From an uncultured Clostridia bacterium (GTDB lineage Bacteria; Bacillota; Clostridia; Oscillospirales; Ruminococcaceae): a DNA stretch of 64,000 nucleotides. Positions 28,915-39,648 of this stretch are shown here, one piece after another. Both the position numbers and the translations under genes were made by a program. Position 1 is the stretch's first letter. Each line of letters opens with the position of its first letter. Where the stretch lies: positions 62,001-126,000 of the forward strand of contig CANQLR010000002.1 in NCBI GenBank assembly GCA_947624745.1, given 5' to 3'. The notes under the pieces are model-generated. The model saw only the letters and a list, made by a program, of their open reading frames with translations, searched no databases and had not been told where the DNA came from.

Positions 28915-29697
28915 TTACTTTTCGCAGGAGCAGCCCGCGCCGCCGCTTCCGATATCCTCAAGTCCCTTGGGATAAAACTCGCTCGCCGGGAAGCTGATCT
29001 TGTCGAACAGCTCGCATGGGCTCTCGGTGTTCGATGTGCACTCCTTCGACGGCACCTCATAGTCGAACGCGGGCACCATCACCGGCACGTTTCTCGAAAG
29101 CGACACCACCGAGAACAGTCCGAGTGTGCAGCATATAACCTTTCTTGAGGGCACCGTGACCGCGCTTTCGCAGGTCGCGTCTGTGCAGGCCGAGTATGCG
29201 GGGATAGTCACGAGCCTGAGTCCCAAAACAATGGGGTCCGCGACTGCGACGGTCGCCCTCGGCGGGTTGTTGTAACAGCAGCCGTTCTGGCTTACCGCTC
29301 CGTTTTCTGCCGAGCTGAAAAGCTTGGTCCCGCCCTCCGAGCCGTAAAGTATCACCTTTTTCGTGAACGAAGCCGTGCCGTTCACGATATTGGTCGGCAC
29401 CGTCTGCGAAGCGCTCGATGAAAGCTCGACCTCGATACCGAAGGTGTAAGTAATGTCCACCGAATAGAACCCCTTGTTGAACTGTATGGGCTCGATTGAG
29501 AAGTAAGCGCTCGTCACCTCGCAGCAGCGCGCTTTAGCGTATGCGGCCTCATTCACAAGGCGGTTCGACTCGAAATCGGGAAAAACTACCTCTAAGTCCT
29601 CGAGGCAGTCTCTGTCGGAGCAGCTGTCGAAGATCCGCTCCGCTTGGATCGTTACCGCTTCCTTGAAACCGTAAGGGTTGGTAGCAAATTCTGCCAT
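28915..29697 (-). CDS. Conserved clostridial Cys-rich protein, unknown function
   Basis: A 260-aa product starting MAEFATNPYGFKEAVTIQAERIFDSCSDRDCLEDL, with FNKGFYSVDITYTFGIEVEL, KKVILYGSEGGTKLF, ICCTLGLFSVVSLSRNVPVMVPAFDYEVP and a GCSCEK C-terminus. About 15 cysteines, several paired (CC, CSC). I recognise the pattern as a conserved family of spore-forming Clostridia with no assigned function; I do not know a name. No signal peptide or membrane helix. AGGAGG stands 6 nt before the chosen ATG. The Cys-rich composition and the ymxH neighbour make a spore-coat-like role conceivable, but this is inference. Confidence 0.8.
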   Translation of the reverse strand: MAEFATNPYGFKEAVTIQAERIFDSCSDRDCLEDLEVVFPDFESNRLVNEAAYAKARCCEVTSAYFSIEPIQFNKGFYSVDITYTFGIEVELSSSASQTVPTNIVNGTASFTKKVILYGSEGGTKLFSSAENGAVSQNGCCYNNPPRATVAVADPIVLGLRLVTIPAYSACTDATCESAVTVPSRKVICCTLGLFSVVSLSRNVPVMVPAFDYEVPSKECTSNTESPCELFDKISFPASEFYPKGLEDIGSGGAGCSCEK

Positions 29698-29805
29698 ATG
29701 AATCCTCCTGAACATGTATTAAAGCATGAATTTTTGTCCATGACTTCTATACATAGTATTCAGGCAGGGCGAAATTAGTGCAGGCCGCGAAAAAACCTTT
29801 TCCGA

Positions 29806-32800
29806 TCACCAAAGCGTCATCTGCGCCGTCTCGGGCATATCCCCGAACGCCCCGCTCGCCGAAAGCTGATCAATGACCGTCTTCGATACTCCCGCCGAAT
29901 CGGCAAATTCCTCCACGGAAATATAATCGTTCGCCTGCGCCGCGTCATAAAGCGCCTGCGCGGCCTTCGCGCCTACGCCCGACATCGCGATAAACGGCAG
30001 CCTCAGCTTCCCGTCCTCGATCTGATAGATATACGCGTGCGACTTGTGAATATCTATCGGCAAAAACTCGAACCCTCTGCAAAGCATCTCGTTTATAATG
30101 AGCAGCGTTTCCATGGTGCCCGTGTCCTTCGCCGAGCGCTCCTTTCCCATCTGCTGAAGCTCCGCGATCTTATACTTCGCCGCCTCCTTGCCGCGTATCG
30201 CCGTCACCGCGTCGAAGTCCTCGCCACGCACCGTAAATATCGCCGCGTAAAATTCGAGCGGTCTGTATACCTTGAACCACGCGAGCCTTATCGCCGCCGT
30301 AACATACGCCGCCGCGTGCGCCTTCGGGAACATATACTCTATCTTCATGCAGCTGTCGATATACCACTCCGGCACGTTGTGCTCCCTCATGGTCTGCTTC
30401 ATCTCATCTGTCAGGAGCTTCGGCGCGTTTCCCTTTCTGACGATCTCCATTATCTTGAAGCTTAAGCTCTCCTCCACCCCGTGATAAATAAGGTAGGTCA
30501 TTATCGAGTCTCTCGTACCTATGACCTGATCAATGGTGCAGGTCCCGTTGTTGATGAGGTCTCTCGCGTTTCCCTGCCAAACGCCTGTTCCGTGCGAAAG
30601 CCCCGAAATCTGTAAAAGATCCGCAAACGTCTTGGGCTTGGTCTCGCGGAGCATGTCGCGGGTGTTCGGCGTTCCCATCTCGGGTATCGCGAGCGTTCCG
30701 TTCGACCACCCAAGCTCCTCCTCGGTTACTCCCAAGGCCTCGGGTGATGTGAACAGCGAATACACCTTCTCGTCCGACATCGGCGTCTCGGTTATCTTAA
30801 GCCCGGTCAGGTCCTCAAGATACTTGTATATCGTCGGAACATCGTGCCCCAGCTCGTCAAGCTTTAAAATGGTGTCGTGCAGCGAGTTGAAGTCGAAGTG
30901 TGTCGTAACGATGTCCGAATCTGTCTTTTCCGCAGGGTGCTGAATGGGCGTAAAGTCGTAAACGTCGTGATCCGCCGGTATAACGACCATTCCCCCGGGG
31001 TGCTGACCGGTCGTTCTCTTAATTCCGGTGCAGCCCTTGGAGAGCCTCGCTATCTCCGCCTGATTCGCGGTCTTTCCCCGCTCCTCAAGGTATTTCATGA
31101 CATATCCGTAAGCCGTCTTGTCCGCGACGGTAGAGATCGTTCCCGCCTTGAAAACGTTCTCCGCGCCGAAAAGCACCTCGGTGAACTTATGCGCGCTCGA
31201 CTGATAATCGCCCGAGAAGTTAAGATCAATATCCGGCGATTTGTCGCCGTGGAAACCCAAGAATGTCTCGAACGGGATATCGTGCCCGTCCCGTTTAAGA
31301 GGCTCGCCGCAGTTAGGGCAGTTTTTCGGCGGAAGGTCGAACCCCGAGCCGTACTCTCCCTTGGTGAAGAATTCGGTGTAGTGGCACTTTTTGCAGACAT
31401 AGTGCGGTATCAGCGGGTTTACCTCCGAAATGCCGCACATCGACGCCACGAAGCTCGATCCGACCGATCCACGCGAGCCAACCTGATACCCGTGCTCCAC
31501 CGAGTCGGCAACAAGTCTTTTCGCGATAACATAAAGTACCGCGAACCCGTGCTCGATAATGGAGGTAAGCTCCTTGTCGAGCCGCTTATAGACGATCTCC
31601 GGGAGCGGATCGCCGTATATGCTCTTTGCCGTTTTCCAGCAAATGTCAGAAAGCTCCTCCTCCGCCCCGTCGATATGGGGCGTGAACGTACCCTTCGGGA
31701 AGGCCCGAAGCTCGGGGTCGGTCATGTCGGCTATCAGCCGCGAGTTAGTGACCACGACCTCGTAAGCCTTTTCTTCCCCGAGGTATGAAAACTCCTCCAG
31801 CATTTCGTTGGTGGTCTTAAGATACAACGGCGCCTGTGTATCGCTGTCTGTATACATTACCGACGTGAGGATAGAGCGGAATATCCCGTCCTCCCTGTCC
31901 ATAAAGTGCACGTCGCCCGTAGCCACGACGGGTATCCCAAGCTCGTCGCCGAGGCTTACGATGGTTTTGTTGAACTCCTTGAGCTCCTCGACCGAGGAAA
32001 CGCTGCCGTTTCTAACCATAAACGCGTTGTTTCCGAGCGGCTGTATCTCAAGGTAGTCGTAAAATCTCGCGATCTCCAAAAGCTCCTCCCGGGGCCTGCC
32101 CTGAAACACTGCTCTGAAAAGCTCCCCCGCCTCGCATGCCGAGCCGACGATAAGCCCCTCTCTGTGCTTTATGAGCTCCGACTTCGGTATCCTCGGGACC
32201 TTATGGAAATAGTTGAGATTAGAATAAGATACAAGCTTGTATAAATTTTTCAGCCCCACCTTGTCCTTGGCGATAATTATCTGGTGGAAGGACGGCAGGT
32301 GGTTGATGTCCTGATGGCTCAAAAGCGCGTTGAGATTTCCGACGTTCGCCTCGGGACTTCTCTCCAAAAGCCTTCGCGAAAGAACGATAAATATGTTCGC
32401 GTTCATCTCGGCGTCGTCGCAGGCTCTGTGGTGGTTGAACCCGCCGAGATTCAAGGCTTTTGCGACCGAATCGAGGGTGTGCTTGGAAATATCCGGCAGC
32501 ATCGAGCGCGCAAACGGCACGGTATCAATATATGTAAAGTCAAACTCCTTGCCGCACCTTTTTGCGGCGGCGCGGATAAACGAGGTGTCAAACCCTGCGT
32601 TGTGGGCGACAAGCACGGGGTCGTCCCCGCAGAACTCAATAAATTTTTCCAACGCTTCCTCCTCCTTGGGAGCGCCTTTTACCATGTCGTCGCGAATCCC
32701 GGTGAGCTCGATTATCCTCCCGGGTATCGGCTTTTCCGGGTCGACGAAGATGTTCATTCTATCGACCACAGTCAAGTCTTTGACCTTTACGGCGCCGATC

Positions 32801-34140
32801 TCGATCATCTTCTCGTTCGACGCCGAAAGCCCAGTGGTCTCAAGGTCGAAAACGATGAAGTCCCCTGTCAGATCCCTGCTGTCCGGCCCCGTAGTCACTG
32901 CCGATTCGTCGTTCACCTGATACGCCTCGATGCCGTAGATTATCTTGAAATCCCCGCCCGATTTTCTTATTGAGTCGCACTCATACATCGCGTCCGGGAA
33001 CGACTGCACCACGCCGTGATCGGTAATAGCCACCGCCGGCCAGCCCCAATCATAGGCCCTTCTGACGATGTCCTTCGCCGGTGTTATCCCGTCCATGACC
33101 GACATATTTGTGTGCAGGTGCAGCTCGACCCGCTTCACCTCGGCGTTGTCGGTGGTCTTTAACCGCTTTACTATGCTTATATCCCGCGGCTTAAGGTTAA
33201 TGTCCTTATCGAAGCTGTCGTAAACCACCTCGCCGGAGCAAAGTATGGTCGTCCCCTCGGTAAGGCTGTTTTTGATGGCCTCTCCCTTTTTGAGAAGCTC
33301 GATGATCTTGACCGTCATTGAGCCCTTGCGGTCGGTTATCATAAGGGTGATGATGATCCTCTTGCCGTCCCTTGTGGTTCTGCTGTCGACCGAGAAAATG
33401 TCGCCGCAAAGGGTCACCTTGCCGCTCTGCTCGGTAAGCCCCTCCATCGAATCCACCGGCCCCTGCGGGTGAATCTCCCTGCCCATGACGAGTTTTGCAG
33501 TCGGTTCTATCGCCAGCCCCTCGATATAAACGCTGTATTCGTCCTGCTCTGGAGGCATGCTCTCACCTCCGCGGTAGCCCTGATCGTACTCTCTCGGCGG
33601 GGGCGGCGGCGGAGGCGGCGGGGTTATGTTGTTTAAAATATCCTCCTGCGCCTTTACCCTCTCGGCGGGGTCTAAAGTGAGGTTCCCCGAAAGCTCGATG
33701 GAAACGTTCAGCCCGAAATGGCTATAAATCAGCTTCGATAAAATCGTCTCGAAGCCGGAGCTCTTCAAAAGCGACTCTCCGCCGTTTTTAAGGCTTATTT
33801 TAAGGGTATTTCCGTCAAATTCGCAGTCCGCATTATCCAAAAACCCGTTCACGGGAATGCGGGTCTTGAGCTCCTCAAAAATGTCCGGCAGCGCGCCCGT
33901 CCCGAAAAGCGCAGAGGGATACTTCGGCACGGCATAGAGCTCCTTAAGCCCGAGCGGCCTTTTCATCACGTTTGCAAACGCCCGAAGGTCAAAAAACGGC
34001 ACCAGGCTGTCGAAGTCTATTTCAAGCGCGAGAGCCGTTCTGTCGCGCGAAAAGCCGAGCCGCCGTATTTTTCCGTCGTGCAGCGTCTCGGGTATCGAAT
34101 CTATGTAAGCGGCAAAAAATTCCGCAATAGTCTTGTCCAT
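29806..34140 (-). CDS. polC: DNA polymerase III alpha subunit, Gram-positive PolC type
   Basis: Replicative DNA polymerase of low-GC Gram-positives. The 1444-aa protein has an N-terminal region and OB-fold (about 200-310), a split PHP domain starting [14 protein letters not shown] near residue 335, and an inserted DnaQ-like 3'-5' exonuclease ([13 protein letters not shown] near residue 430, [21 protein letters not shown]). The polymerase core has [11 protein letters not shown] near residue 970, and a helix-hairpin-helix region lies near the C-terminus. A tract of nine prolines precedes REYDQGY near residue 175. AAGAGG precedes the ATG. It is the last gene of the pyrH-to-polC operon; no proS gene stands before it. 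Confidence 0.98.
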   Translation of the reverse strand: MDKTIAEFFAAYIDSIPETLHDGKIRRLGFSRDRTALALEIDFDSLVPFFDLRAFANVMKRPLGLKELYAVPKYPSALFGTGALPDIFEELKTRIPVNGFLDNADCEFDGNTLKISLKNGGESLLKSSGFETILSKLIYSHFGLNVSIELSGNLTLDPAERVKAQEDILNNITPPPPPPPPPREYDQGYRGGESMPPEQDEYSVYIEGLAIEPTAKLVMGREIHPQGPVDSMEGLTEQSGKVTLCGDIFSVDSRTTRDGKRIIITLMITDRKGSMTVKIIELLKKGEAIKNSLTEGTTILCSGEVVYDSFDKDINLKPRDISIVKRLKTTDNAEVKRVELHLHTNMSVMDGITPAKDIVRRAYDWGWPAVAITDHGVVQSFPDAMYECDSIRKSGGDFKIIYGIEAYQVNDESAVTTGPDSRDLTGDFIVFDLETTGLSASNEKMIEIGAVKVKDLTVVDRMNIFVDPEKPIPGRIIELTGIRDDMVKGAPKEEEALEKFIEFCGDDPVLVAHNAGFDTSFIRAAAKRCGKEFDFTYIDTVPFARSMLPDISKHTLDSVAKALNLGGFNHHRACDDAEMNANIFIVLSRRLLERSPEANVGNLNALLSHQDINHLPSFHQIIIAKDKVGLKNLYKLVSYSNLNYFHKVPRIPKSELIKHREGLIVGSACEAGELFRAVFQGRPREELLEIARFYDYLEIQPLGNNAFMVRNGSVSSVEELKEFNKTIVSLGDELGIPVVATGDVHFMDREDGIFRSILTSVMYTDSDTQAPLYLKTTNEMLEEFSYLGEEKAYEVVVTNSRLIADMTDPELRAFPKGTFTPHIDGAEEELSDICWKTAKSIYGDPLPEIVYKRLDKELTSIIEHGFAVLYVIAKRLVADSVEHGYQVGSRGSVGSSFVASMCGISEVNPLIPHYVCKKCHYTEFFTKGEYGSGFDLPPKNCPNCGEPLKRDGHDIPFETFLGFHGDKSPDIDLNFSGDYQSSAHKFTEVLFGAENVFKAGTISTVADKTAYGYVMKYLEERGKTANQAEIARLSKGCTGIKRTTGQHPGGMVVIPADHDVYDFTPIQHPAEKTDSDIVTTHFDFNSLHDTILKLDELGHDVPTIYKYLEDLTGLKITETPMSDEKVYSLFTSPEALGVTEEELGWSNGTLAIPEMGTPNTRDMLRETKPKTFADLLQISGLSHGTGVWQGNARDLINNGTCTIDQVIGTRDSIMTYLIYHGVEESLSFKIMEIVRKGNAPKLLTDEMKQTMREHNVPEWYIDSCMKIEYMFPKAHAAAYVTAAIRLAWFKVYRPLEFYAAIFTVRGEDFDAVTAIRGKEAAKYKIAELQQMGKERSAKDTGTMETLLIINEMLCRGFEFLPIDIHKSHAYIYQIEDGKLRLPFIAMSGVGAKAAQALYDAAQANDYISVEEFADSAGVSKTVIDQLSASGAFGDMPETAQMTLW

Positions 34141-34158
34141 TTTGCTTCCTCTTTTCGG

Positions 34159-35205
34159 TCAGAGCTTTGCGATCTCCGCCAAAAGCGCGGTCAAAGCGTC
34201 CTCCTCGCTGAATTTTCCGATAATTTCGTCCTTTTTGAATATCACCGCGCACCTGTCTCCCCCGGCAAGCCCGATATCCGCCTCTTTGGCCTCACCCGGG
34301 CCGTTCACCACGCAGCCCATCACCGCTACGGTAATATTTTTCTTTATGTCCTTCGTCGCCTCCTCGACCCGCTTTGCAAGGCCGATGAGATCTATCCTTG
34401 TCCTGCCGCAGGTCGGGCAGGAGATTATCTTCACCCCTCCCGTCAGTCCGAGCGCCTTAAGTATCTCATACCCCGCCTCGACCTCCTTAACCGGGTCGTC
34501 AGTCAGCGAGACCCTGATCGTCTCCCCTATCCCGTCGGCCAAAAGCGAGCCGATACCGATGGCGGACTTGACGAGCCCTGTCTTATACGTCCCGGCCTCG
34601 GTAACCCCGAGGTGCAGCGGGTGCGAGGTCATCTCTCTTATAAGCCGGTAGGCCTCTATCGTCCTTCTCACGTCGGAGGATTTTAGCGAAATGACTATGT
34701 CCCCGAAGTCGAACCGTTCGAGCGCCGCAATTTCCCTCATTGCGCTCTCGCAAAGCGCCTCCGCGGTCGGCGAGCCGTGCTTTTTTAAGATGTCCTTTTC
34801 GAGAGATCCCGAGTTCACGCCTATTCTTATCGGGATATTTCTTCGCCGGCACTCGTCGGCAACCGCCTTTACCTTCTCCTCCGAGCCGATGTTTCCGGGG
34901 TTTATCCTTATCTTGTCGATCCCTCTCTCGCATGCTCCGATGGCGAGCCGATAGTCAAAATGAATGTCGGCTACCAAGGGAACGGAGACCCTCTTTTTTA
35001 TCGCGGGAATAAGCCCGAGCGCGCTCTCGTCGGGTATCGCGAGCCTTATGATGTCGCAGCCGGCCTTTTCAAGCGATACAGCCTGCGAAACGCTGCCCTC
35101 AACGTCGGTCGAGGGGACGTTAAGCATCGACTGGACGTAGATTTTTTTGCCGTCAAGCGTAAGGTCTTTTAACTTTACAGGCGTTACGGTACGCAAATTC
35201 ATCAC
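34159..35205 (-). CDS. ispG: 4-hydroxy-3-methylbut-2-en-1-yl diphosphate synthase
   Basis: Iron-sulfur enzyme of the MEP isoprenoid pathway, converting MEcPP to HMBPP. The 348-aa product has VQSMLNVPSTDVEGSVSQ, RINPGNIGSEEKV, and the [4Fe-4S] cysteines in ISCPTCGRTRIDL and MGCVVNGPGEAKEADIG. The start is ambiguous: GTG 35205 overlaps the rseP stop (GTGA), ATG 35202 follows directly, and a TTG at 35196 is best spaced from AAGGGG. It acts with dxr, two genes upstream, in the same pathway. Confidence 0.96.
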   Translation of the reverse strand: MMNLRTVTPVKLKDLTLDGKKIYVQSMLNVPSTDVEGSVSQAVSLEKAGCDIIRLAIPDESALGLIPAIKKRVSVPLVADIHFDYRLAIGACERGIDKIRINPGNIGSEEKVKAVADECRRRNIPIRIGVNSGSLEKDILKKHGSPTAEALCESAMREIAALERFDFGDIVISLKSSDVRRTIEAYRLIREMTSHPLHLGVTEAGTYKTGLVKSAIGIGSLLADGIGETIRVSLTDDPVKEVEAGYEILKALGLTGGVKIISCPTCGRTRIDLIGLAKRVEEATKDIKKNITVAVMGCVVNGPGEAKEADIGLAGGDRCAVIFKKDEIIGKFSEEDALTALLAEIAKL

Positions 35206-36263
35206 CCCTTAAACAGCTTCATGATGTCAAACACCGTGACCACGAGCATCAGCCCCATGAGGAGCACGAACCCGACAAAATGCACCATTCCCTCGTGCTC
35301 CGGCGCAATAGGCTTTCGGCGTATAGCCTCGATGATGAGGAAAAACGCCCTCGCGCCGTCGAGCGCGGGTATCGGCAAAAGGTTGAATATACCGACGTTT
35401 ACGGTGATGAACACCACAAAATTCATCAGGTCCATTAACATTTCGCCGAACGCGACCCCCTGCGAGGTCTCCCCCACAACGTCGCCTATCGCGTTGACGA
35501 TCCCGACCGGCCCGGAGAGGTCGTTTATAGAGTATCTCCCCCGTATCAGGTCAAACAGCGTCAGCCAGATCATTCTTGCGACCGACACGAGCTTTCGCGA
35601 GGAGTAGCTTATGACTGTCAAGGGATTTACCTTTTCGCCCTTTACCATGAAGTCGATGACCAGCCCCTGCGTGCCGTCCTCGTAGGTCTCGCCGTCGAAC
35701 CTGACCGCCGGGAGAGTCACCTTCTCGCCGCCGCGTATCACGACAAACTCGAACGTCCTGTCCTCGTCGAGCTGGAACTGATAGGAAATATCGGTGTCGC
35801 AGAAGACCCGCAGGCCGTTCACCCTGATTATCCTGTCGCCGACTTCGAGCCCCGAAAGGTGGGACGGCGCGTCGTCGCTGTAAAACTTCGCGACCTCGGT
35901 GGAGGTTATCCCCTTGGAAAAAGATGTCACCAAAATGAGGATCACAAAGCCTAAAACAAGGTTCATGAACGCCCCGGCGCAGACGATTATAAGCCTCTGC
36001 CAGACGGGTTTTCGGTTGAACGCGCGCGGATCGTTTGAGTTGTCGTCCTCCCCCTCCATCGAGACGTAGCCGCCTATAGGCAGCAGCCCAACGCAGTAGT
36101 CGGTGTCGCCGCGGCGCTTGCGAAGTATTTTAGGCCCCATGCCGATGGAAAACTCGTTGACCCGAACCCCGCAGGCCTTTGCCGCCGCAAAATGCCCGCA
36201 CTCGTGAATCATAATGATGATCCCGAACACCAAAATAGCGACAAGAATGTAAACTATTACCAA
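35202..36263 (-). CDS. rseP: RIP metalloprotease RseP/RasP
   Basis: Site-2 intramembrane protease that cleaves anti-sigma factors and remnant signal peptides. The 353-aa product has the zinc motif IMIHECGHFAAAKACGV near residue 18, a PDZ domain (about 120-205: GLEVGDRIIRVNG), NLLPIPALDGARAFF near residue 297 and four membrane helices. The start is TTG, 7 nt after AAAGGAG. Placed between dxr and ispG as usual for Firmicutes. Confidence 0.95.
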   Translation of the reverse strand: MVIVYILVAILVFGIIIMIHECGHFAAAKACGVRVNEFSIGMGPKILRKRRGDTDYCVGLLPIGGYVSMEGEDDNSNDPRAFNRKPVWQRLIIVCAGAFMNLVLGFVILILVTSFSKGITSTEVAKFYSDDAPSHLSGLEVGDRIIRVNGLRVFCDTDISYQFQLDEDRTFEFVVIRGGEKVTLPAVRFDGETYEDGTQGLVIDFMVKGEKVNPLTVISYSSRKLVSVARMIWLTLFDLIRGRYSINDLSGPVGIVNAIGDVVGETSQGVAFGEMLMDLMNFVVFITVNVGIFNLLPIPALDGARAFFLIIEAIRRKPIAPEHEGMVHFVGFVLLMGLMLVVTVFDIMKLFKG

Positions 36264-36275
36264 GCCTATTCTCCT

Positions 36276-37427
36276 TTACAGACCTTTTTTATACCGCTCG
36301 CGGACATACTCCGCAGCCGCCTCAACGGCGCTTATTACGTCGTCTGCGGTATGTATCGGCGATACTTCTACCGCCTCAAGAGCGCCGCTCACGAGCTCGC
36401 CGATGTCGGTAAAACCGATTTTTCCGTCCAAAAACAGCCCGACCGCGACCTCGTCCGCCCCAGAAACTATCGCGGGCGCGGTGCCGCCCAAAGACGCCGC
36501 CTTAAGCGCCGCCTTGATGCACTCAAACGCCTCAAAATCGGGCTTATAAAAGCTCAAGGTGCCGTAGTCCCAAAGGCTCAAACGCTTCGACGGGCTTTCG
36601 AGCCGCGCGGGGTAGGTCAGCGCGTACTGGATCGGTATTCGCATATCGGGAACGCCGAGCTGCGCTATGACCGCGCCGTCGCTGAACTCTACCGCCGAGT
36701 GTATCACGCTCTCGCGGTGGATAACTATCTCTATTTCGTCCGCCGAAACGCCGAAAAGCCGCATGGCCTCGATAAATTCGAGCCCCTTGTTCATCAGCGT
36801 GGCCGAATCGACGGTGATCTTCTTCCCCATTTTCCAGGTCGGGTGAGCGAGCGCCGCCTCGACCGAAACGTTTTTCATTTCCTGTTTTTTCCTGCCGAAG
36901 AACGGCCCGCCCGAGGCTGTGAGAAGGATCTTTCTTAAGTCCTCCCGCCGCGAGCCCTGTAAGCACTGGAATATCGCGGAGTGCTCGCTGTCAACAGGGT
37001 AAAGGCTTATGCCTTTACGCTTGACCGCGTCCATGACAAGCTCCCCGCCCGAAACGAGCGCCTCCTTGTTGGCGAGCGCAAGGTCCTTTCCGGCCTCTAT
37101 CGCCGCTAACGTGGGCTTTAAACCGATAGTCCCGACAACGCCGTTCAGAACGAGGTCGGTACTGTCAAGTGAAGCGGCTTTACAGAGCCCGTCCATGCCG
37201 GTGAGTATCTCTATCCCCTCGCCGCGCAGCAGCTCATACAGCCTATCCGCCTTGTCCTCATCGTATATGCAGACCGCCTCGGGGCGAAACTCCTTCGCCT
37301 GCTCGGCAAGCTTGTCAACGTTTGATTTTGCGGCGAGGCAGACCGCCCTCATACTGTGCATTTTTATGACGTCGAGCGCCTGAACGCCGATGGCCCCCGT
37401 GGAGCCCAGAACCGAAATTCTCTTCAT
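36276..37427 (-). CDS. dxr: 1-deoxy-D-xylulose 5-phosphate reductoisomerase
   Basis: Second enzyme of the MEP pathway, NADPH-dependent. The 383-aa product starts MKRISVLGSTGAIGVQALDVI (Rossmann NADP site), has LANKEALVSGGELV, PVDSEHSAIFQCLQG (metal and substrate site) and HPTWKMGKKITVDSATLMNKGLE. The ATG at 37427 lies 4 nt after the cdsA stop; an upstream in-frame start at 37445 lies inside cdsA and was not chosen. Confidence 0.97.
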   Translation of the reverse strand: MKRISVLGSTGAIGVQALDVIKMHSMRAVCLAAKSNVDKLAEQAKEFRPEAVCIYDEDKADRLYELLRGEGIEILTGMDGLCKAASLDSTDLVLNGVVGTIGLKPTLAAIEAGKDLALANKEALVSGGELVMDAVKRKGISLYPVDSEHSAIFQCLQGSRREDLRKILLTASGGPFFGRKKQEMKNVSVEAALAHPTWKMGKKITVDSATLMNKGLEFIEAMRLFGVSADEIEIVIHRESVIHSAVEFSDGAVIAQLGVPDMRIPIQYALTYPARLESPSKRLSLWDYGTLSFYKPDFEAFECIKAALKAASLGGTAPAIVSGADEVAVGLFLDGKIGFTDIGELVSGALEAVEVSPIHTADDVISAVEAAAEYVRERYKKGL

Positions 37428-37431
37428 AATA

Positions 37432-38283
37432 TCACCGCCCCGCAAGCCCCGAAAACACGACCATCATGAATGGGGCGACATAGATAACGCTGTCGAAGCG
37501 GTCCAAAGCTCCGCCGTGGCCGGGCATGATGTTTCCGTAGTCCTTTATCCCGCACTCGCGCTTAATAAGCGAGGCTGTCAGGTCTCCTATCAGCCCCAAA
37601 AAGCAGCATACAACGCCTATGACAGCGTAGATTACGGGGTTAAAAACGCTCTCTCCCGCAATTTTATTTGCAAAAAACGCAAATATGCCGAACGCCAGCG
37701 CGTTCACCAAAACGCCGCCCGCAAGCCCCTCCACCGTCTTTTTCGGGGAGATCTCGGGGCAGAGCTTGTGCTTGCCGAAAAACGTGCCGGCAAAGTAGGC
37801 CCCGCTGTCGGCGACCCACGAGCCCATATAGGTGAAAACGAGGCAGAGTACGGCCAGATCCCCCGCGATGCGCGATATGCCGCCGAGGCTGCTCATGCAA
37901 AGGGTTATCAGAACGGTGTAGCCGGTCACGGTGTAAAACTTCCCGGCAGGGATCGTTTTGTGTCTGAAAAGTAAAATAGCGGTAGCAATTACAATATATG
38001 CAAAAGCAGAAAGAATATACTGCGTCAAAAGGGTCATCAGAAGCTCGCCGCCGTCCGCCTCGGGGGCAAAATAGACGGAGATCGGGCATTTTATCGCGAA
38101 AAGCTCGCTCGCCGCCAAAAGAAGATACTCGCTTTTTTCAAGCTTTTCGGCCCGAAAAAGCTCATAGACCGCCAAAGCGCCGACCAGCGCGAAGCCGATG
38201 TTGAATATCACGGTGGAGTGAAGCGCGGTCAGTCCGACAAGAAGGACAACGGCCACGGCTCCCGAAATTATTCTTGTTTTCAT
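37432..38283 (-). CDS. cdsA: Phosphatidate cytidylyltransferase
   Basis: Membrane enzyme making CDP-diacylglycerol from phosphatidate and CTP. The 283-aa product has seven or eight hydrophobic segments and the C-terminal signature GLIGDLTASLIKRECGIKDYGNIMPGHGGALDRFDSV. It overlaps uppS by 4 nt (ATGA). Placed between uppS and dxr, as in most Firmicutes. Confidence 0.96.
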   Translation of the reverse strand: MKTRIISGAVAVVLLVGLTALHSTVIFNIGFALVGALAVYELFRAEKLEKSEYLLLAASELFAIKCPISVYFAPEADGGELLMTLLTQYILSAFAYIVIATAILLFRHKTIPAGKFYTVTGYTVLITLCMSSLGGISRIAGDLAVLCLVFTYMGSWVADSGAYFAGTFFGKHKLCPEISPKKTVEGLAGGVLVNALAFGIFAFFANKIAGESVFNPVIYAVIGVVCCFLGLIGDLTASLIKRECGIKDYGNIMPGHGGALDRFDSVIYVAPFMMVVFSGLAGR

Positions 38284-39005
38284 TTCGCGTCGCCGTACCT
38301 CCTCTCGCGGGAATTAAAGTCGTCGATCGCCTTCATGAGCTCATTTTTATCGAAGTCGCACCAGAGCGTGTCGGTAAAATAGAGCTCGGAATAGCTTATC
38401 TGCCAATTGAGATAGTTGGATATCCGAAGCTCGCCGCCGGTTCTTATCAGCAGGTCGACGTCGGGGATATCCTCGGTCTGCAAAAGCGGCGTGAACATTT
38501 CCTCGGTAATATCTTCGGGGGAGATCTCCCCATTTAAGCACATCTGCGCGGCCTTTTTCGCGGCTCTTACGATGTCGTCACGGCCGCCGTAGTTTATCGC
38601 GAGGGTCACGGTGAGGCCGGTGTGGCTGAGGGAATTTCTTTCCGAATCCTCCATTTTTTTGTTGAGAACGTCCGAGAGCCTCTCCCTGCCGCCGATAAAG
38701 CGCAGGCGGATATTTTCGTCCTTATAGTTCACGAGGTCGTCAAGGTTATCCTCCAAGAGCTTCATCAAGGAGCTGACCTCCTCGTCGGAGCGTTTCCAGT
38801 TTTCGGTAGAAAAGCAGTAGAAGGTCGCGTATTCCACACCGATGTCGCTTAAATCTCTTATGAGCCGGCGGAGGGTCCTTGCGCCCTCGCGGTGTCCGGC
38901 TGTCCTCGGAAGGCCGCGTTTTTTAGCCCAGCGGCCGTTTCCGTCCATGATAAAGGCGATGTGGCGGGGCACGGCGGCAAGGCCGTTTCTTTTATCTGAC
39001 GGCAT
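38280..39005 (-). CDS. uppS: Isoprenyl (undecaprenyl) diphosphate synthase
   Basis: Cis-prenyltransferase making the undecaprenyl carrier for cell-wall synthesis. The 241-aa product has HIAFIMDGNGRWAKKRGLPRTAGHREGARTL near residue 15, FYCFSTENWKRSDEEV and the C-terminal DLLIRTGGELRISNYLNWQISYSELYF. GAGGTG precedes the ATG. It uses the isoprenoid units that dxr and ispG in this operon help to make. Confidence 0.97.
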   Translation of the reverse strand: MPSDKRNGLAAVPRHIAFIMDGNGRWAKKRGLPRTAGHREGARTLRRLIRDLSDIGVEYATFYCFSTENWKRSDEEVSSLMKLLEDNLDDLVNYKDENIRLRFIGGRERLSDVLNKKMEDSERNSLSHTGLTVTLAINYGGRDDIVRAAKKAAQMCLNGEISPEDITEEMFTPLLQTEDIPDVDLLIRTGGELRISNYLNWQISYSELYFTDTLWCDFDKNELMKAIDDFNSRERRYGDAK

Positions 39006-39067
39006 TTTTTCACCTCAAAGCATAAAATAGGTTTTCAGCCCCGCTTTTTCGGCGGGGCCTACAAAAA

Positions 39068-39622
39068 TCAAACCGTCATTATTTCCTTTTCCTTGACCCC
39101 GACGGCGGAGTCGATATTCTCGATATACTTGTCGGTAAGCTTCTGGATATCCTTGTCGAACTGCTTTACGTCGTCCTCGGTCAGGTCGCCGTTTTTCTTC
39201 ATCGCCTTGACCTTGTCGTTGGCGTCGCGGCGGATAGAGCGTATCGCGACCTTGGATTCCTCGCCGAGCTTTTTGATCTCCTTTGAGAGCTCCTTGCGGC
39301 GCTCCTCGGTGAGCTGGGGGAAGGTGAGGCGTATCACCGAGCCGTCGTTTGCGGGGTTGATGCCGAGATCTGACGCCTGTATCGCCTTTTCGATGGACTT
39401 AAGCGAGGACTTGTCCCACGGCTGGATAACGAGCACCCTCGCGTCGGATACCGAGACGGCTGCCATCTGCTGAATGGGGGTCGGGGTGCCGTAGTAATCG
39501 ACCATGATGCGGTCGAGGACGGCGGGGTTTGCGCGCCCCGCTCTGATGGCGGCAAAATCGGAGCCGAGGACCTTAAGGGTCTTTTCCATTTTTTCCTTTG
39601 CGGTGTCAAGAACTTCTTTCAT
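39068..39622 (-). CDS. frr: Ribosome recycling factor
   Basis: Releases ribosomes from mRNA after termination, with EF-G. The 184-aa product shows DFAAIRAGRANPAVLDRIMVDYYGTPTPIQQMA, VIQPWDKSSLKSIEKAIQASDLGINPANDG and the IRSIRRDANDKVK block. AAAGGAG precedes the ATG. Standard pyrH-frr-uppS order. Confidence 0.98.
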   Translation of the reverse strand: MKEVLDTAKEKMEKTLKVLGSDFAAIRAGRANPAVLDRIMVDYYGTPTPIQQMAAVSVSDARVLVIQPWDKSSLKSIEKAIQASDLGINPANDGSVIRLTFPQLTEERRKELSKEIKKLGEESKVAIRSIRRDANDKVKAMKKNGDLTEDDVKQFDKDIQKLTDKYIENIDSAVGVKEKEIMTV

Positions 39623-39648
39623 GTTGGATCTCCTTTCGGGATAAAATT

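Noticed and set aside
39030-39064. GCCCCGC...GCGGGGC hairpin between frr and uppS as a terminator
   Set aside because: The stem lacks a following T run on the minus strand, and it sits inside the conserved pyrH-to-polC operon, so termination there is unlikely; it may be a weak pause or processing structure.
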